Below are positions 31,056 through 41,191 of a stretch of 42,580 nt of DNA, in pieces; position 1 is the first letter of the stretch; every line of letters begins with the position of its first letter. Under the pieces are notes generated by a model, which saw nothing but the letters and a program-made list of their open reading frames with translations, searched no databases and was not told where the DNA came from. Source of the DNA: Rozella allomycis CSF55 (lineage: Eukaryota > Rozellomycota); NCBI GenBank assembly GCA_000442015.1, contig KE560735.1, positions 6,953-49,532 of the forward strand, written 5' to 3'. The translations under genes were made by a program, and so were the position numbers.

Positions 31056-34000
31056 TTAGGTTTTATTACTGACACCCTTTGACTGGTTGTACTCGTTAAT
31101 GGACATTTTCAAATGTTCAGATAATTTGGATGAATTAATGTAGCCTCCAACACTGGTAGCTTCTGTCAAGTCTCGGAGACATTGGCATGTCATTTTGAAC
31201 TTGTCAAGTCGCTTTTGATAAGCCTCCCGCACAAATGGTTTGAGACTTTTGTTGTTTGCTATTAGAGAGATCTGTAGCTAGTACCTTTCAGATACATGGC
31301 TAGAAATTCAATAGCCGACTGATCAAGTGTCTTTGAAGGATGCTTTGGTCTGATACTGCCAACAGAGACGAGTGCTTTGTTAATCATATCGCCAAGGTTC
31401 TGTTCAATGTAGCCTAGTGTCGGTAAACCCTTCACATCGATCCCTACAATTGGCGGTGGAAGTTTATGAGGTAGCTTCAAGTCTACGTATTCCCAAGGTT
31501 GTCTATGAAAATCAATTAAATGAATCGTACTGCATAAATTCATCTTGTGCTGCAGCATTGATGAATGCGTATGTGTTGCCTTTGTATTCTACACAATGCA
31601 GCAACTCGCCCTTTACAATTGATTCAAATCTAGCATGAATGTTTTCCAAAACTTGTACTTTGAGCCATAGTTTTTAAATGTTACTGGGCAGTATCCTCGG
31701 AATGCTAGCTCGGGCGGTTTCTGAAAGAATGTAAACTTTTTCCGCAAGGGAACATCCTCTGGAATATTCTTTTCATTTGTTGCGTAGTACTGTGGATTGT
31801 TGATAAACTTTTCTTTGCAACCTTCACCTCCAAGAAAGTAGTAGAGATCCTCTTTATATTTTCAAATCAATTTACGTTAAATTCAACGATGAGATTTTCA
31901 TTGTAAGAATCAAATAATAAAAGTTTGTTGTGATCTACAAAATGAACTGGGCAATAAAGTTTAAATTTTGATTGGTGTGATTCAACGTAGTCATGATGTA
32001 CACCGCAATTTAGGATGCACGCTGGTTTGTCTATTAAACTTAATTGATGCAGTTACTATTATTTCTGGTATGAATAAATTCTTGTCGTTTTCTTATAGAA
32101 TTAGATACAAAGCCGGCCAATGTATCATACACTTTCCATTTGCTTTGTGTAGAATCCACGTAAAAAGTAATAGAACGCCCATAGTCATAAGTTTCTTTGA
32201 TGTAACATTCATTCTTTTCGTATTTTTGATATCGTTTCTCTATTTCCGCTTTAGATTCCAAACAAATATCATATTGGATGTTTTTCTTCAACAAAGCCTC
32301 TTGAAATGACAATATATCGTTAGAACTTCTGTTTAGTGATGTTTCTAAATTGCAAGTAAGCAGCAGAACACAAGAAGGTAATATACCCTCATTTTCTAGC
32401 TCATTAAGCTCAGATTCTTCTTCAGGGAAGCCTTCCAGAATCCAACCTTTTGATAAGCAGTCCCGCTGTCTTAAAACTGATTTCAAGCATTGCATTAGCA
32501 AAGGCAAGGGGACTGTACCTCCCGAACACATTGAATCTAACAGCTGACTTTTTAAAAAGCAGCGGTTTTCTTTTGCCAAAATTCTATCCAAAATTTTATT
32601 AACAGAAAGATTAACAAATCCAAAACGTTGTTCTAATCTGTTTGCCATCGTGGTCTTTCCAGATTTTGGTGGGCCAAGAATAAACGCTGATGGTGGTGAT
32701 TTTGAAGATGCTGACTTTTGATTAATGTATTTGAGAGGATTCTTAATAAATTCCTCTAAAGTTTTAGCAACAATCTTACCTTGGCTTGGGCCTTTGATTT
32801 TACGGAGTACAGTTTTCTGTCAACAACAAACATTCTTTCACCAATAGAAGAATGGCAAAAGAAACCATCTCTAAAGTACTCTACTGGGCAATACTTTCCA
32901 AATGAGCTTGTTTGAACAAAACCATTATTTAACAACGACTTTGCATTCTTTTTAGTCAGGGGAATCGCATTACAAAATATGCTTTCCCTCTAGAAATCTT
33001 TTAAGTTATATATTTTTACCCCTTGTAAATAATTGTTTAATTTGGATTTTATCTTGAATTCTGATATTCTCAATGCTCTCTCGGCTTCAACAGATACCAC
33101 AGGCATTTTCATTGCAGATTTCAAATATTCCACAATTTCTTCTTGTTGTTCACATTCTTTTTCATAAATATTCTTTAGTTCCGATATAGCGAAATCTCCG
33201 ACGTTTTCAATATCTTTTTCTTGGCCTTGATCCATTTCTTTTGATCTTGCATTAAAGTATTAAATTAAGGCTACTTTTCAATTCGCAGCTTTAAAGATTC
33301 AAAATGAGAATTGAAGTTTCTTTTAATGTAAATGGCTTCATTATTTAATTTAACATCAATAAGTGCATCAGGCTGATACCCAAAGTGATCCAACATTTCA
33401 GCTTCTTTTCTGGTTTTAGGAAACCCTTCAATTAAAAAAGACTGGAAATCAATTAATTTATAGATTACTTTACTAAATAAGTCGTCCATTAATCTTTGAA
33501 ACATCTTTTCAGGAAGGAATTCAACTTCTCCTTTCATGAATGAGTTAATTGTATTAATATCATTCTGATCAGAAAATTCAGTTCTTTTTTCAGCAAGATA
33601 TTGATTATAATTTATAATCGGTGTTTCAGCTATCTTGGAAATTCTATGTAGTATTTCAGTCTATCCATAACAATTCAGATTGAATACCTTTCCAGACTTT
33701 GTTGGACCGATGCAAACAATTCTTGTCTTGGGGATTTGAATTGACTCGTCAAAATTTGTATAATATTCAGGCGAATTCATAAATGCTTCCATTTTCTCTT
33801 TCGTACACATCAAGTATATTTTATTCTTTTCTAAATTCCCTGTTGGTTTTACTTTATAGAGAACCGCCAAAGTCAAATCGCCCTTAATCAAGACATTTCT
33901 TTCTATAAAAGATACGACGCAAAAATCTTTGGTAAACCCAAAATGCAAATTCGGATTATTCAAAGCTCCTTCATCGAGCAAAATATTCGCTTTGTTTTAA

Positions 34001-36013
34001 GGAATAATCGTTTACCAGGAATCGGGGTCAAAACATCAAATGCTTTCCTCACGCTATGCAACAGCATTTGTAACTTTTTTTCGGCTTTTAGAACTGAAAA
34101 ACTTGTAGAAAGTATTTCTTTAAACGAATCAATTTGCGAGACAATTTTTTCATTCAACTGCTGATAAAACTCTTTCTCGGGCGTCTCAAATAATCCTTTT
34201 GGTTCTTCAATAGCTTCCTTGAATTGTTTAAATTCTCTAAAGAGTAAAGGATTTGTATCATTTATTTCTCTTTTGATTAGTTTATTATGTTTTAGGCTGA
34301 AAACGTTGACAGGTTTTGAATCGATTTCATCAGATTGAATGAAGATTAAATGATCTATATTTTGCTGTTCAGTAAAAATTTTGAGCTTTAATGACTAAAT
34401 AAGAGCCTGTTTTACTTGGTTTGCATCTACAATGAAGCCATCAATAATGAAACTGGTCAAACTTTTCTCTTTGATATACGAAATCAAATCATTTTCATCA
34501 ATTTCTTCTCCGTTAAATAGTTTTTCAAATTATATTTAAATTATCAATTTACCTTGACATTTTTCGTTATCTAACAACGTTTTATAATCAATCAAATCAA
34601 TATTGTAGATTTTTGATATTGCCTGTGCTAAATGACTTTTTCCAGACAATGGAGACCCAGTTATTACTAATCTAAAATCTCGTTTCAATGGATTTGCTAT
34701 TAAATATTTATCAGGGAACACTGTAAATTTATTGAAGGCGTCAATGTCGCTCATATAGTAAACTTGATTCTGAAATCATTTATTGAATAAATCACTCACT
34801 TGGTATAACACAGCCAAACTGTTCTTTCCTTCTGTTAATATCCCAGACGTAGCAAAAGTGACGGGGCAGTAGATTTTGAACTTTCCTAACGTCTTCTTTG
34901 GCGATGACAAAGCGTCACCATCAACTGACAAATGCTTTGTTACTACATCTTCTTTTGCCATGTCATCAAAAATTTCTCTATCTTCTTCGACGACTAATTG
35001 TTTTGGTCTACAAACTGGTGGAACTAGATTCAACCTGTTGAGAAAGTCATCTATACACCCGAAGATTTCTTCCACAGTTTGACTCCCATCAATGCAAATA
35101 GAATTGCTAATGGGAATAATGCTCTTCAATTTTGAAATTAAATTGCCTGACATATTATACCTTTCCAGTTCCTTAGATATGTTGTGGTTAAAGTTTAATG
35201 GATCTTTGACCAACCTTTCTAATACATCAAATGTCATTTTTGGCTTTTTCATTTTTATTTTCTTCCCCTCTTCACCATCATTTTCTTCATCCTCGTCGTT
35301 ATCTCTTTCATTTTCCATTTCTTCTTGTTCATCCCCATCCTCATCACTTTTTACAGATTCTAGATCAATATCCTCATCATCTTCTTCATTTTGTAAAATA
35401 CTATCTTCCTTTTTTTCATTTTCATCGGTCTCATCATCATCATCTTCAATGTTCGAGTTTCTCTTTTTTTGCGCAAAATATTTTTTAGCGTATTGAACCT
35501 CTTCTTCTGTATACTGTGAAGATGTCACATGATCAAAATATAAAATTGTTCGCGATTCAGTGATATCGGAATCTTCAAATTCAATTTCACAGAAAAGCGG
35601 TTCTACTTGGTACTCTTGGAGTTTGTTAAAGATACATCCAAATTTATCTTTTATAACGCCCATCATATCACTATTTATACATAAGCTTTCAAGGTTGTAC
35701 AGTACACACCCTCTTTTGATTGCAATGATATGTGTACCTTGAAAGATTGTTTCATCACTTGTAAGAGTTTCACAAAGTAACTCTAAAGCAGACAAAGGAT
35801 CACATGCTTCTCCACAATACATAAGTTCCATAATCTGAAATATTAAATGAGTCGAAGTACTTTGTCTTTCGCCTTGGATGCCGAAAAATTGAAAGCATTT
35901 TCAACGTTCAATACCTTCAAAGCATATTCTTTCTCAAGCAGCTTTGTTACTTTGTCTAAATCAGGTGACGCTTTAGAATGAATAATTATAAATGGCTTTC
36001 GGCTTGGATTCAT
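31056..36013 (-). CDS. AK9: Adenylate kinase 9-type multidomain kinase
   Basis: Fifteen exons joined by 14 introns (26-45 nt) give 1,517 residues. Several adenylate-kinase-like units alternate with a small beta module containing CPV (CPVTFATSG, CPVEYF, CPVHF, CPVTFKN). P-loops appear in units two to four: GSPLSGKSHLAQ near 34640, GPTKSGK near 33690, and GPPKSGKTTMANRL near 32660. The first unit (IIIHSKASPDLDKV) has lost its P-loop. A long acidic insertion (about 35240-35480) lies in the first linker. The C-terminus LPHKLPPP, then KHPSKTLDQSAIEFLAMYLK, matches the closing region of animal AK9. AK9 is a nucleotide-phosphate kinase linked to cilia and flagella. The start at 36013 follows a possible 5'-UTR intron of 37 nt (donor GTATGT near 36072). 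Confidence 0.9.
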
Positions 36014-36146
36014 TTGTTTATCTTTGGACAAAAACCTGGTATTAAATTGAAATGACGTTAAGCTCAACATACAAAAAAATTTAAATTGAAATGGTGATAT
36101 TAATTTGACAAATACCAAAAATATCTTTTATTTAGATTTTATGTTC

Positions 36147-37406
36147 TCATTTTTTACTTAGATATCGATCTTCATCTTCATGAGACCCATAAAAGTCATA
36201 AAAATTCTTTTCAAAATTAACCGTATCCGATTCTTGTTGTGAATTGACGTTATAGAAACTATTTTCAGCGTTCAACAGGGTCAAATCATCATTTTGACGC
36301 GCTTGTTTCTTGTTCATGAATGGTGTATCCAAAGTGGCAAGAGGTGACAAAAGGTATTCTCTCTGTCCCCCTAAAGATGGAAAAGAACTGGGTGTTTCTA
36401 CATTTTCATCAAAAAAGCGATTTATCTTGCGTGAAAAGGGAGTTAAAAAGTCCTCATGAAAAACTTCACCATTTTTTACGTTGTATGAATCATAGCCGTC
36501 AGGGGCTACCTCAGAATCGACCTCGTCAGGATTCTCTTCATTATCATCACCTTCTTCATGGTAATCTTCATCGTCATCTTCTTCATAAATATTCCCACTA
36601 TTCTCTAAATCAATGGCTGGTGCTTTTTTAGATGGGCGTTTGCCGTATGTAATTCCTTCTTCTTCTTCCTCTGCAGCACTAGATTCTGAATAGGTTTGGC
36701 TCTCATCATGATCTTGATCATCTACTTCTTGTAAACCACCGACGCTTCCAAATTTACTACGGCCTTTTTTCCCTTTAGATGGTCTTTTTCCGTTTTGCAT
36801 TTTACTATTGATAGGACCTCTTTTGCCGCGTTTTCCAGATCTTTTTCCGTTTGATTTCACCAATTCAAAATCATCACTATCCTCACCATCAAACGATTGA
36901 GAACTAAACAAAAAAATGTATATTGAATACTTTGAAACTTCTTTACCATTAATTTCTACAATGGTAGGTATACTCTCCACTAATTTTGATTCATTAATCC
37001 CTGTATCTTCTATTGCGACACTAATAAGAAGTGGAAGATCAGCCTGATTATATCATATATCTTCGATTACCAATATATCGATGCAAATATCATCAAGAGG
37101 ATTTCCACGTAAATCTACTTCAACAAGAGCTGTGCATTTTTCAATTCCAGCAATACTTTTTAACTCATTAAAAGCAACGTTTAAATGTTTCAGCTTTAAA
37201 AGTTTCGGTAAGCCTAGTAATGATGATAACGAGCAGCCTTCCAAGGATAATGTTGACAAGTTGAAAAAGTTGTGGAGAGAGAATGGCAGTTTTGGATCTG
37301 CAATAAGAGAAAGGGAAGGAAGATAGCAATCATCGAGTATCAACTGCGTCGTATGCAATGGCGAATGAGAAGAAAGAATCTCTAAAGCCGTGGGTTCCTT
37401 TGGCAT
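36147..37406 (-). CDS. Leucine-rich-repeat protein with acidic/basic C-terminal half
   Basis: Three exons (introns of 27 nt at about 37030-37056 and 36904-36930) give 401 residues. The first third has leucine-rich repeats (LSTLSLEGCSLSSL, LKHLNVAFNELKSI, LVEVDLRGNPLDDI). A cap-like segment follows. The second half is intrinsically disordered: a Lys/Arg-Gly block (KRSGKRGKRGP and repeated GKRPSK), then Asp/Glu runs, and a C-terminal Tyr/Asp/Asn-rich part. LRRs plus an acidic tail recall ANP32-type nuclear proteins, but the basic GKRPSK repeats and the long tail differ, so I give no name. The second intron is 27 nt and free of stops, so an unspliced reading stays open. It is divergent from the spacer before the F-box gene and sits 133 bp from the AK9 start. 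Confidence 0.68.
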
Positions 37407-37961
37407 GGTGTGGCTAAGTTGTTTGGTTTCAGATCCTGGTCAGAACTAAATTGGTGATTTCAGAAATTTTCAGAATCGAATTGGCATTATTCTGAACGTT
37501 TTAGCACTACTTAATTACAATACAAAAAACTTTAACATGATCTGTTTGTATTCCACTTTAAAATTTAATCGCAAACTAAAACATATACAATAAGGTTCAT
37601 AGGCGGCAGAGCGATGGCGAGCGGGTGATTGGGGGATGTGCGTGGGGTGGTAAGCCGGGGCTGTGGACGGCTTCGTATGCATAATGCAACAGTGAAGATA
37701 TGAAACTTTAAAGTAGCTATGGAGTCGCTGATTGGAATCCTAGAAGTCATTTACCTCATCTGATCATTTATTCATTTACGAGTTATTATGTCGCTTATCA
37801 CCAAATTACAAACACTTTGCGGATGTCCATGTCCAGAACCAACTATATCATGACTTGTGCACTATTAAAAGCGGTGCTTTGACACATTGAAAGTAAATTA
37901 TAGACGCAAGATTTGGATTTACTCATAAAAAACAAAAAAATTCCGCCAGGCCCCAAGCCAC
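37407..37961. other. 555-bp intergenic region with a GC-rich island
   Basis: Between the divergent LRR and F-box genes. Positions 37601-37670 contain 49 G or C in 70 bases, against roughly one third in surrounding spacers, with G strongly enriched on the plus strand. No credible coding frame fits: a 61-codon minus-strand frame across it has no recognisable motif. The island could be part of a structured RNA gene, but I could not match it to a known RNA family. Confidence 0.45.
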
Positions 37962-39524
37962 ATGAAACTTTTATTTTACAGCTGTTTCATGATTATATTA
38001 GCATCTTGTATTGCCACCAATTTGTTAGCCAAAAAGGGGCATATTCATGACTTGTCAGAGGAAACGGTGTCACGCATCTGCTACAACTTGGACGTTAGTT
38101 CCTTCTTTCGATTTCAAAGAACCTGTAAACGTTTTCATAAAAGCGCGCTTGAGAATCAAGAATTGTTTGAAATCCAAAAAGAATATGCTAATTCCTTAAA
38201 AAATTCACCTTTTAGAAACATTAAAGGAGGATTTTTCCTTGAAGATGTTGTTAGAAAGGTCAAGCGATTTTTTGGGGAAAGACAACTCAAAGTGAAAGGG
38301 ATCACCAAGAGAATAAATTTCCCCGATTTTTACGCATATCTTATTGCTAATAGTATGGACAACTGCTATTTGCTTAAGACTATTTTCGCGGAACTTAAGA
38401 TTAGCACAACCGTAAAATTGGTCGAAGTTACGGAATATATGTTAAGAAGTGACATTTTCGATTCTGCTGGCTTGGATAAATTTTATAGCGGTGATTTTGT
38501 GGAGAAATATAAAAAATTGAAGTTTGAGCTGATTACAATTTTAGGCATCGGTTATGGGAAATTTCGATTGGGATATGTAGATTTCTTTTCTTTCCAAAAC
38601 TTGAATATCAATTTCGATTTAGTGCTTGAAGATTGTGTGGAAAGATCTGCTTTACTCACGCTTGCATTTATTAACAAAGAATTCGTCAGATCTTCAACTA
38701 ATTTTATCATTAGTCAAATGCAAAAGTATGTAGTAGATATGGAAAATTCTTATGCAGAAAAAATTCGTGGATTGGGTATAGAAAGTAGACGCTCGTTTGT
38801 GTTTGAAACATCACAAGCGAAGCCTCTGTTTTCCGATGAAATGATTATTTTGGAAATTTTAAGATTTGATAACTTAGATGCGCTTATTTCATTATACAAA
38901 AATAAGCCATTAAGAGTCAAAACCCCTCGCAATCTTGAAAACGCGATTAAATTAAAGTCTGTGAATATTCTACTTAATTGGGGATTGCTAATAGATAAGG
39001 GCGACATAAATAATGAGATACAGTTGAATGAAAGACGGGAAATAATGGACAAAATCCTTAAAAGAGGAGATTATTCACTGTTACAAAGCTTGCTACAATC
39101 ATTTGACAAGTACGTTCAACTCACGGTAGAATCTATTAATTCTTTAAATTTATTTCTATTGGAAAACATGGACATAATGCAAAACGTTGGCGACTTTAGC
39201 TTTTTCGTTAAGCTAGCTGACAACTACATATTTAAATTCAAAAATTATCATGACAACGATATTAAAATAGAATGCATTGCGTTAGGAGATGTCCTGCTTC
39301 AATTATCTGAGAAAGTTGGCGAGCAAAATGACTCACTTGACCAGTTGATCGTTCGAATCATTAATGAATTTCCAGTTGAATACTTTCCTCTCTTAGCGTC
39401 TATACACTTACAAATAATCAATTATATAGCTGCTCACCCTCACCAAATAGAACTTTCAGGTGAGCGCAAAAATGAACTAAATCGTGTCTTGCAAGATGAT
39501 GTGATGCAACTAGATGAGGTCTGA
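37962..39524 (+). CDS. Predicted secreted F-box protein (effector candidate)
   Basis: Intronless gene for 520 residues. The N-terminus is a signal peptide: Lys2, a hydrophobic run (LLFYSCFMIILASCIA), and a likely cleavage after residue 18-19. An F-box follows at once (about 28-72): IHDLSEETVSRICYNLDV, then SSFFRFQRTCKRFHKSA. F-boxes bind Skp1 in SCF ubiquitin ligases, which are cytosolic or nuclear, so an F-box on a secreted protein points to action inside another cell. The remaining 440 residues are helical without membrane segments; short stretches such as DALISLYKNKPLRVKTPRNLENAIKLKSVNILLNWG, split here only for length, look like degenerate ankyrin-type pairs. No ATG lies in frame upstream. 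It converges on another predicted secreted protein 46 bp away. Confidence 0.72.
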   Translation: MKLLFYSCFMIILASCIATNLLAKKGHIHDLSEETVSRICYNLDVSSFFRFQRTCKRFHKSALENQELFEIQKEYANSLKNSPFRNIKGGFFLEDVVRKVKRFFGERQLKVKGITKRINFPDFYAYLIANSMDNCYLLKTIFAELKISTTVKLVEVTEYMLRSDIFDSAGLDKFYSGDFVEKYKKLKFELITILGIGYGKFRLGYVDFFSFQNLNINFDLVLEDCVERSALLTLAFINKEFVRSSTNFIISQMQKYVVDMENSYAEKIRGLGIESRRSFVFETSQAKPLFSDEMIILEILRFDNLDALISLYKNKPLRVKTPRNLENAIKLKSVNILLNWGLLIDKGDINNEIQLNERREIMDKILKRGDYSLLQSLLQSFDKYVQLTVESINSLNLFLLENMDIMQNVGDFSFFVKLADNYIFKFKNYHDNDIKIECIALGDVLLQLSEKVGEQNDSLDQLIVRIINEFPVEYFPLLASIHLQIINYIAAHPHQIELSGERKNELNRVLQDDVMQLDEV

Positions 39525-39570
39525 ATAAATAAACTGTCGTTACACAATCAATTTCAATTAAATTCATTAT

Positions 39571-40755
39571 TTATTGGCCATTTAAACATTCTTCATTCAA
39601 GAGATCTTTAGCCATTACCAAATCTAATTTTGAAACAGACTTATCTTTATTCAAAAGGTCTTTCGAGGCATAAATAATTTTCTTAGAATCGAAATGCATT
39701 CGGATATATTCTTTAACCTCGGAAATCGGTGCCACAGTAGTTTTAAAACGCCCGCCCAATAATCTATCCGGTACGCTTTTATCAAAGAGAAAATACGGAT
39801 GAAACGTAGAACCTGCCTTGTACAAGCCGTCTTCTATTGGAGTGTTAGGCAATATGAAATGTTTTTCAGCCTCTAAGGGCGTAAATTCTAAATAATAAGC
39901 TATGTAGCTGTCCTGTCTAAGGTACCCATGGGTGCAAGCAAGATTTGTTAAATCACCATTTCTGTAAAAATATCCAGCAAAGAGAGTGTATGAATATGAA
40001 TAAATAATAGCAAGAGCATTATTTCTTGGGTTGAGAACTGAAGAACGTATCAATTCGCAAATGTCCTCGCCCTTCTTGCTCATTATTAGGGGATCCAGGG
40101 CGACCTTTTCCTTGCCATCTACTATTGTTTTAATTATTTTTGTAGATCTATAAAGCAATATCTTATTGTTTTGTATCGCATTCATTTCTGCCTTTACTAG
40201 AGTTTCGTAGACTGAATCACTAATGAAAGGCCCCTTGTAACATCCAGGCAAGTTTGTATTTAACATAAATTTTTGATAAATTTTAGCAGAAAGATCATAA
40301 TCATTGGGCGAAATGTGTGACATTTCAAGATACCCTTGATACTCAATGAACAATTTAAGAAAGTTGTAAAATTGAAATGTGCTACTGTATAAAAATGAAT
40401 TTGGAATTTGATGTGGACCTTCCGCATAGTCATTATGCATTTGAATAGCGAATAGTTCGAAAACTGTTGAAGGTACTTTTAGAACACCTACAAACATGTC
40501 GTTTTCCAAATGGATTCCGGTTTTTAGCTGATTATCGATTTCAGTAAAGTCTCCTTTAAACACAGGCCATGTATACTCTTTCAGAATCTTAAAACACTCT
40601 ATTTCTACTGATGACTTAGTTTCTGAAAACAGAGAGTTGTAAATTGTGTTTTCGGATTCTTCAAGTGGTGCTATAAGACCGGATCTATCCGCTACAAATG
40701 GTATGTGCACGACAGACGTTGCTACCACCGCAAGTAGAATCCAAAAAAAATTCAT
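39571..40755 (-). CDS. Predicted secreted protein of unknown function
   Basis: Intronless gene for 394 residues starting with a clear signal peptide (MNFFWILLAVVATSVVHIP, cleavage near residue 20-22). No membrane segment follows. The middle has YRSTKI, then IIYSYSYTLFAGYFYRNG, an ACTHGYLR patch, and near the end ILPNTPIEDGLYKAGSTFHP. From memory this order of patches (an arginine strand, an S-x-S-x-x-LFAG segment, a C-terminal FHP) resembles uncharacterised proteins of intracellular bacteria and loosely the R-S-E layout of ADP-ribosyltransferases; neither is verified. It is tail-to-tail with the secreted F-box gene. Product size and signal peptide are firm; the role is unknown. Confidence 0.68.
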   Translation of the reverse strand: MNFFWILLAVVATSVVHIPFVADRSGLIAPLEESENTIYNSLFSETKSSVEIECFKILKEYTWPVFKGDFTEIDNQLKTGIHLENDMFVGVLKVPSTVFELFAIQMHNDYAEGPHQIPNSFLYSSTFQFYNFLKLFIEYQGYLEMSHISPNDYDLSAKIYQKFMLNTNLPGCYKGPFISDSVYETLVKAEMNAIQNNKILLYRSTKIIKTIVDGKEKVALDPLIMSKKGEDICELIRSSVLNPRNNALAIIYSYSYTLFAGYFYRNGDLTNLACTHGYLRQDSYIAYYLEFTPLEAEKHFILPNTPIEDGLYKAGSTFHPYFLFDKSVPDRLLGGRFKTTVAPISEVKEYIRMHFDSKKIIYASKDLLNKDKSVSKLDLVMAKDLLNEECLNGQ

Positions 40756-41191
40756 GTGGCTTGTTCGTGAATAACTTATTTAGAGGCTTGTTTCCTTTCC
40801 ATAGATTTCTGAATTACTTAAGCCATATCATTGATTATAAGCGATAATCGATCAGAAAGTTTTTCTTCATAGATATTGGAATCGTACCAAAAATGATAAT
40901 TTGCTCTAAATCTATTCTATCAGATTTTCAGAATGTGTTTCCATAGAGTATAATTCGCTGAAAAGCTGGNTTTCCATAGAGTATAATTCGCTGAAAAGCT
41001 GGCAATATTTAAAAATAAATCAACGCTGCAGATTTACCCTATAGTTTTTGGAATAAACGGCATTTCTTGAAACAATTGACATATTTAAGTAAGATAAGTT
41101 TGTTTTATGTTGAAAAAATATAATTTTGAGTGAGATTTTTTGTTCACCTATTTTCTATCTTCAAATTACAAATTTCAATCACCCTGGCATT
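40756..41191. other. Intergenic region containing an assembly join
   Basis: About 435 bp between divergent genes. It is AT-rich and has no gene. The sequence at 40938-40969 is repeated exactly at 40971-41002, with the single N of the window between them at 40970. Confidence 0.7.
40938..41002. repeat. Exact 32-bp direct repeat around an N (assembly scar)
   Basis: Two identical 32-bp copies, 40938-40969 and 40971-41002, begin with TTTCCATAGAG and end with GAAAAGCTGG and are separated only by N at 40970. An identical overlap on both sides of an N is what remains when two contigs that overlap are joined without merging. The true genome probably has one copy. Confidence 0.85.

Noticed and set aside
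34385-34420. A 21-nt intron in AK9
   Set aside because: A later AG gives 30 nt, in frame and of typical length, so the shorter one is not needed.
37565-37750. 61-codon minus-strand frame over the GC-rich island
   Set aside because: Pro/Arg-rich and without motif; the island is more likely non-coding.
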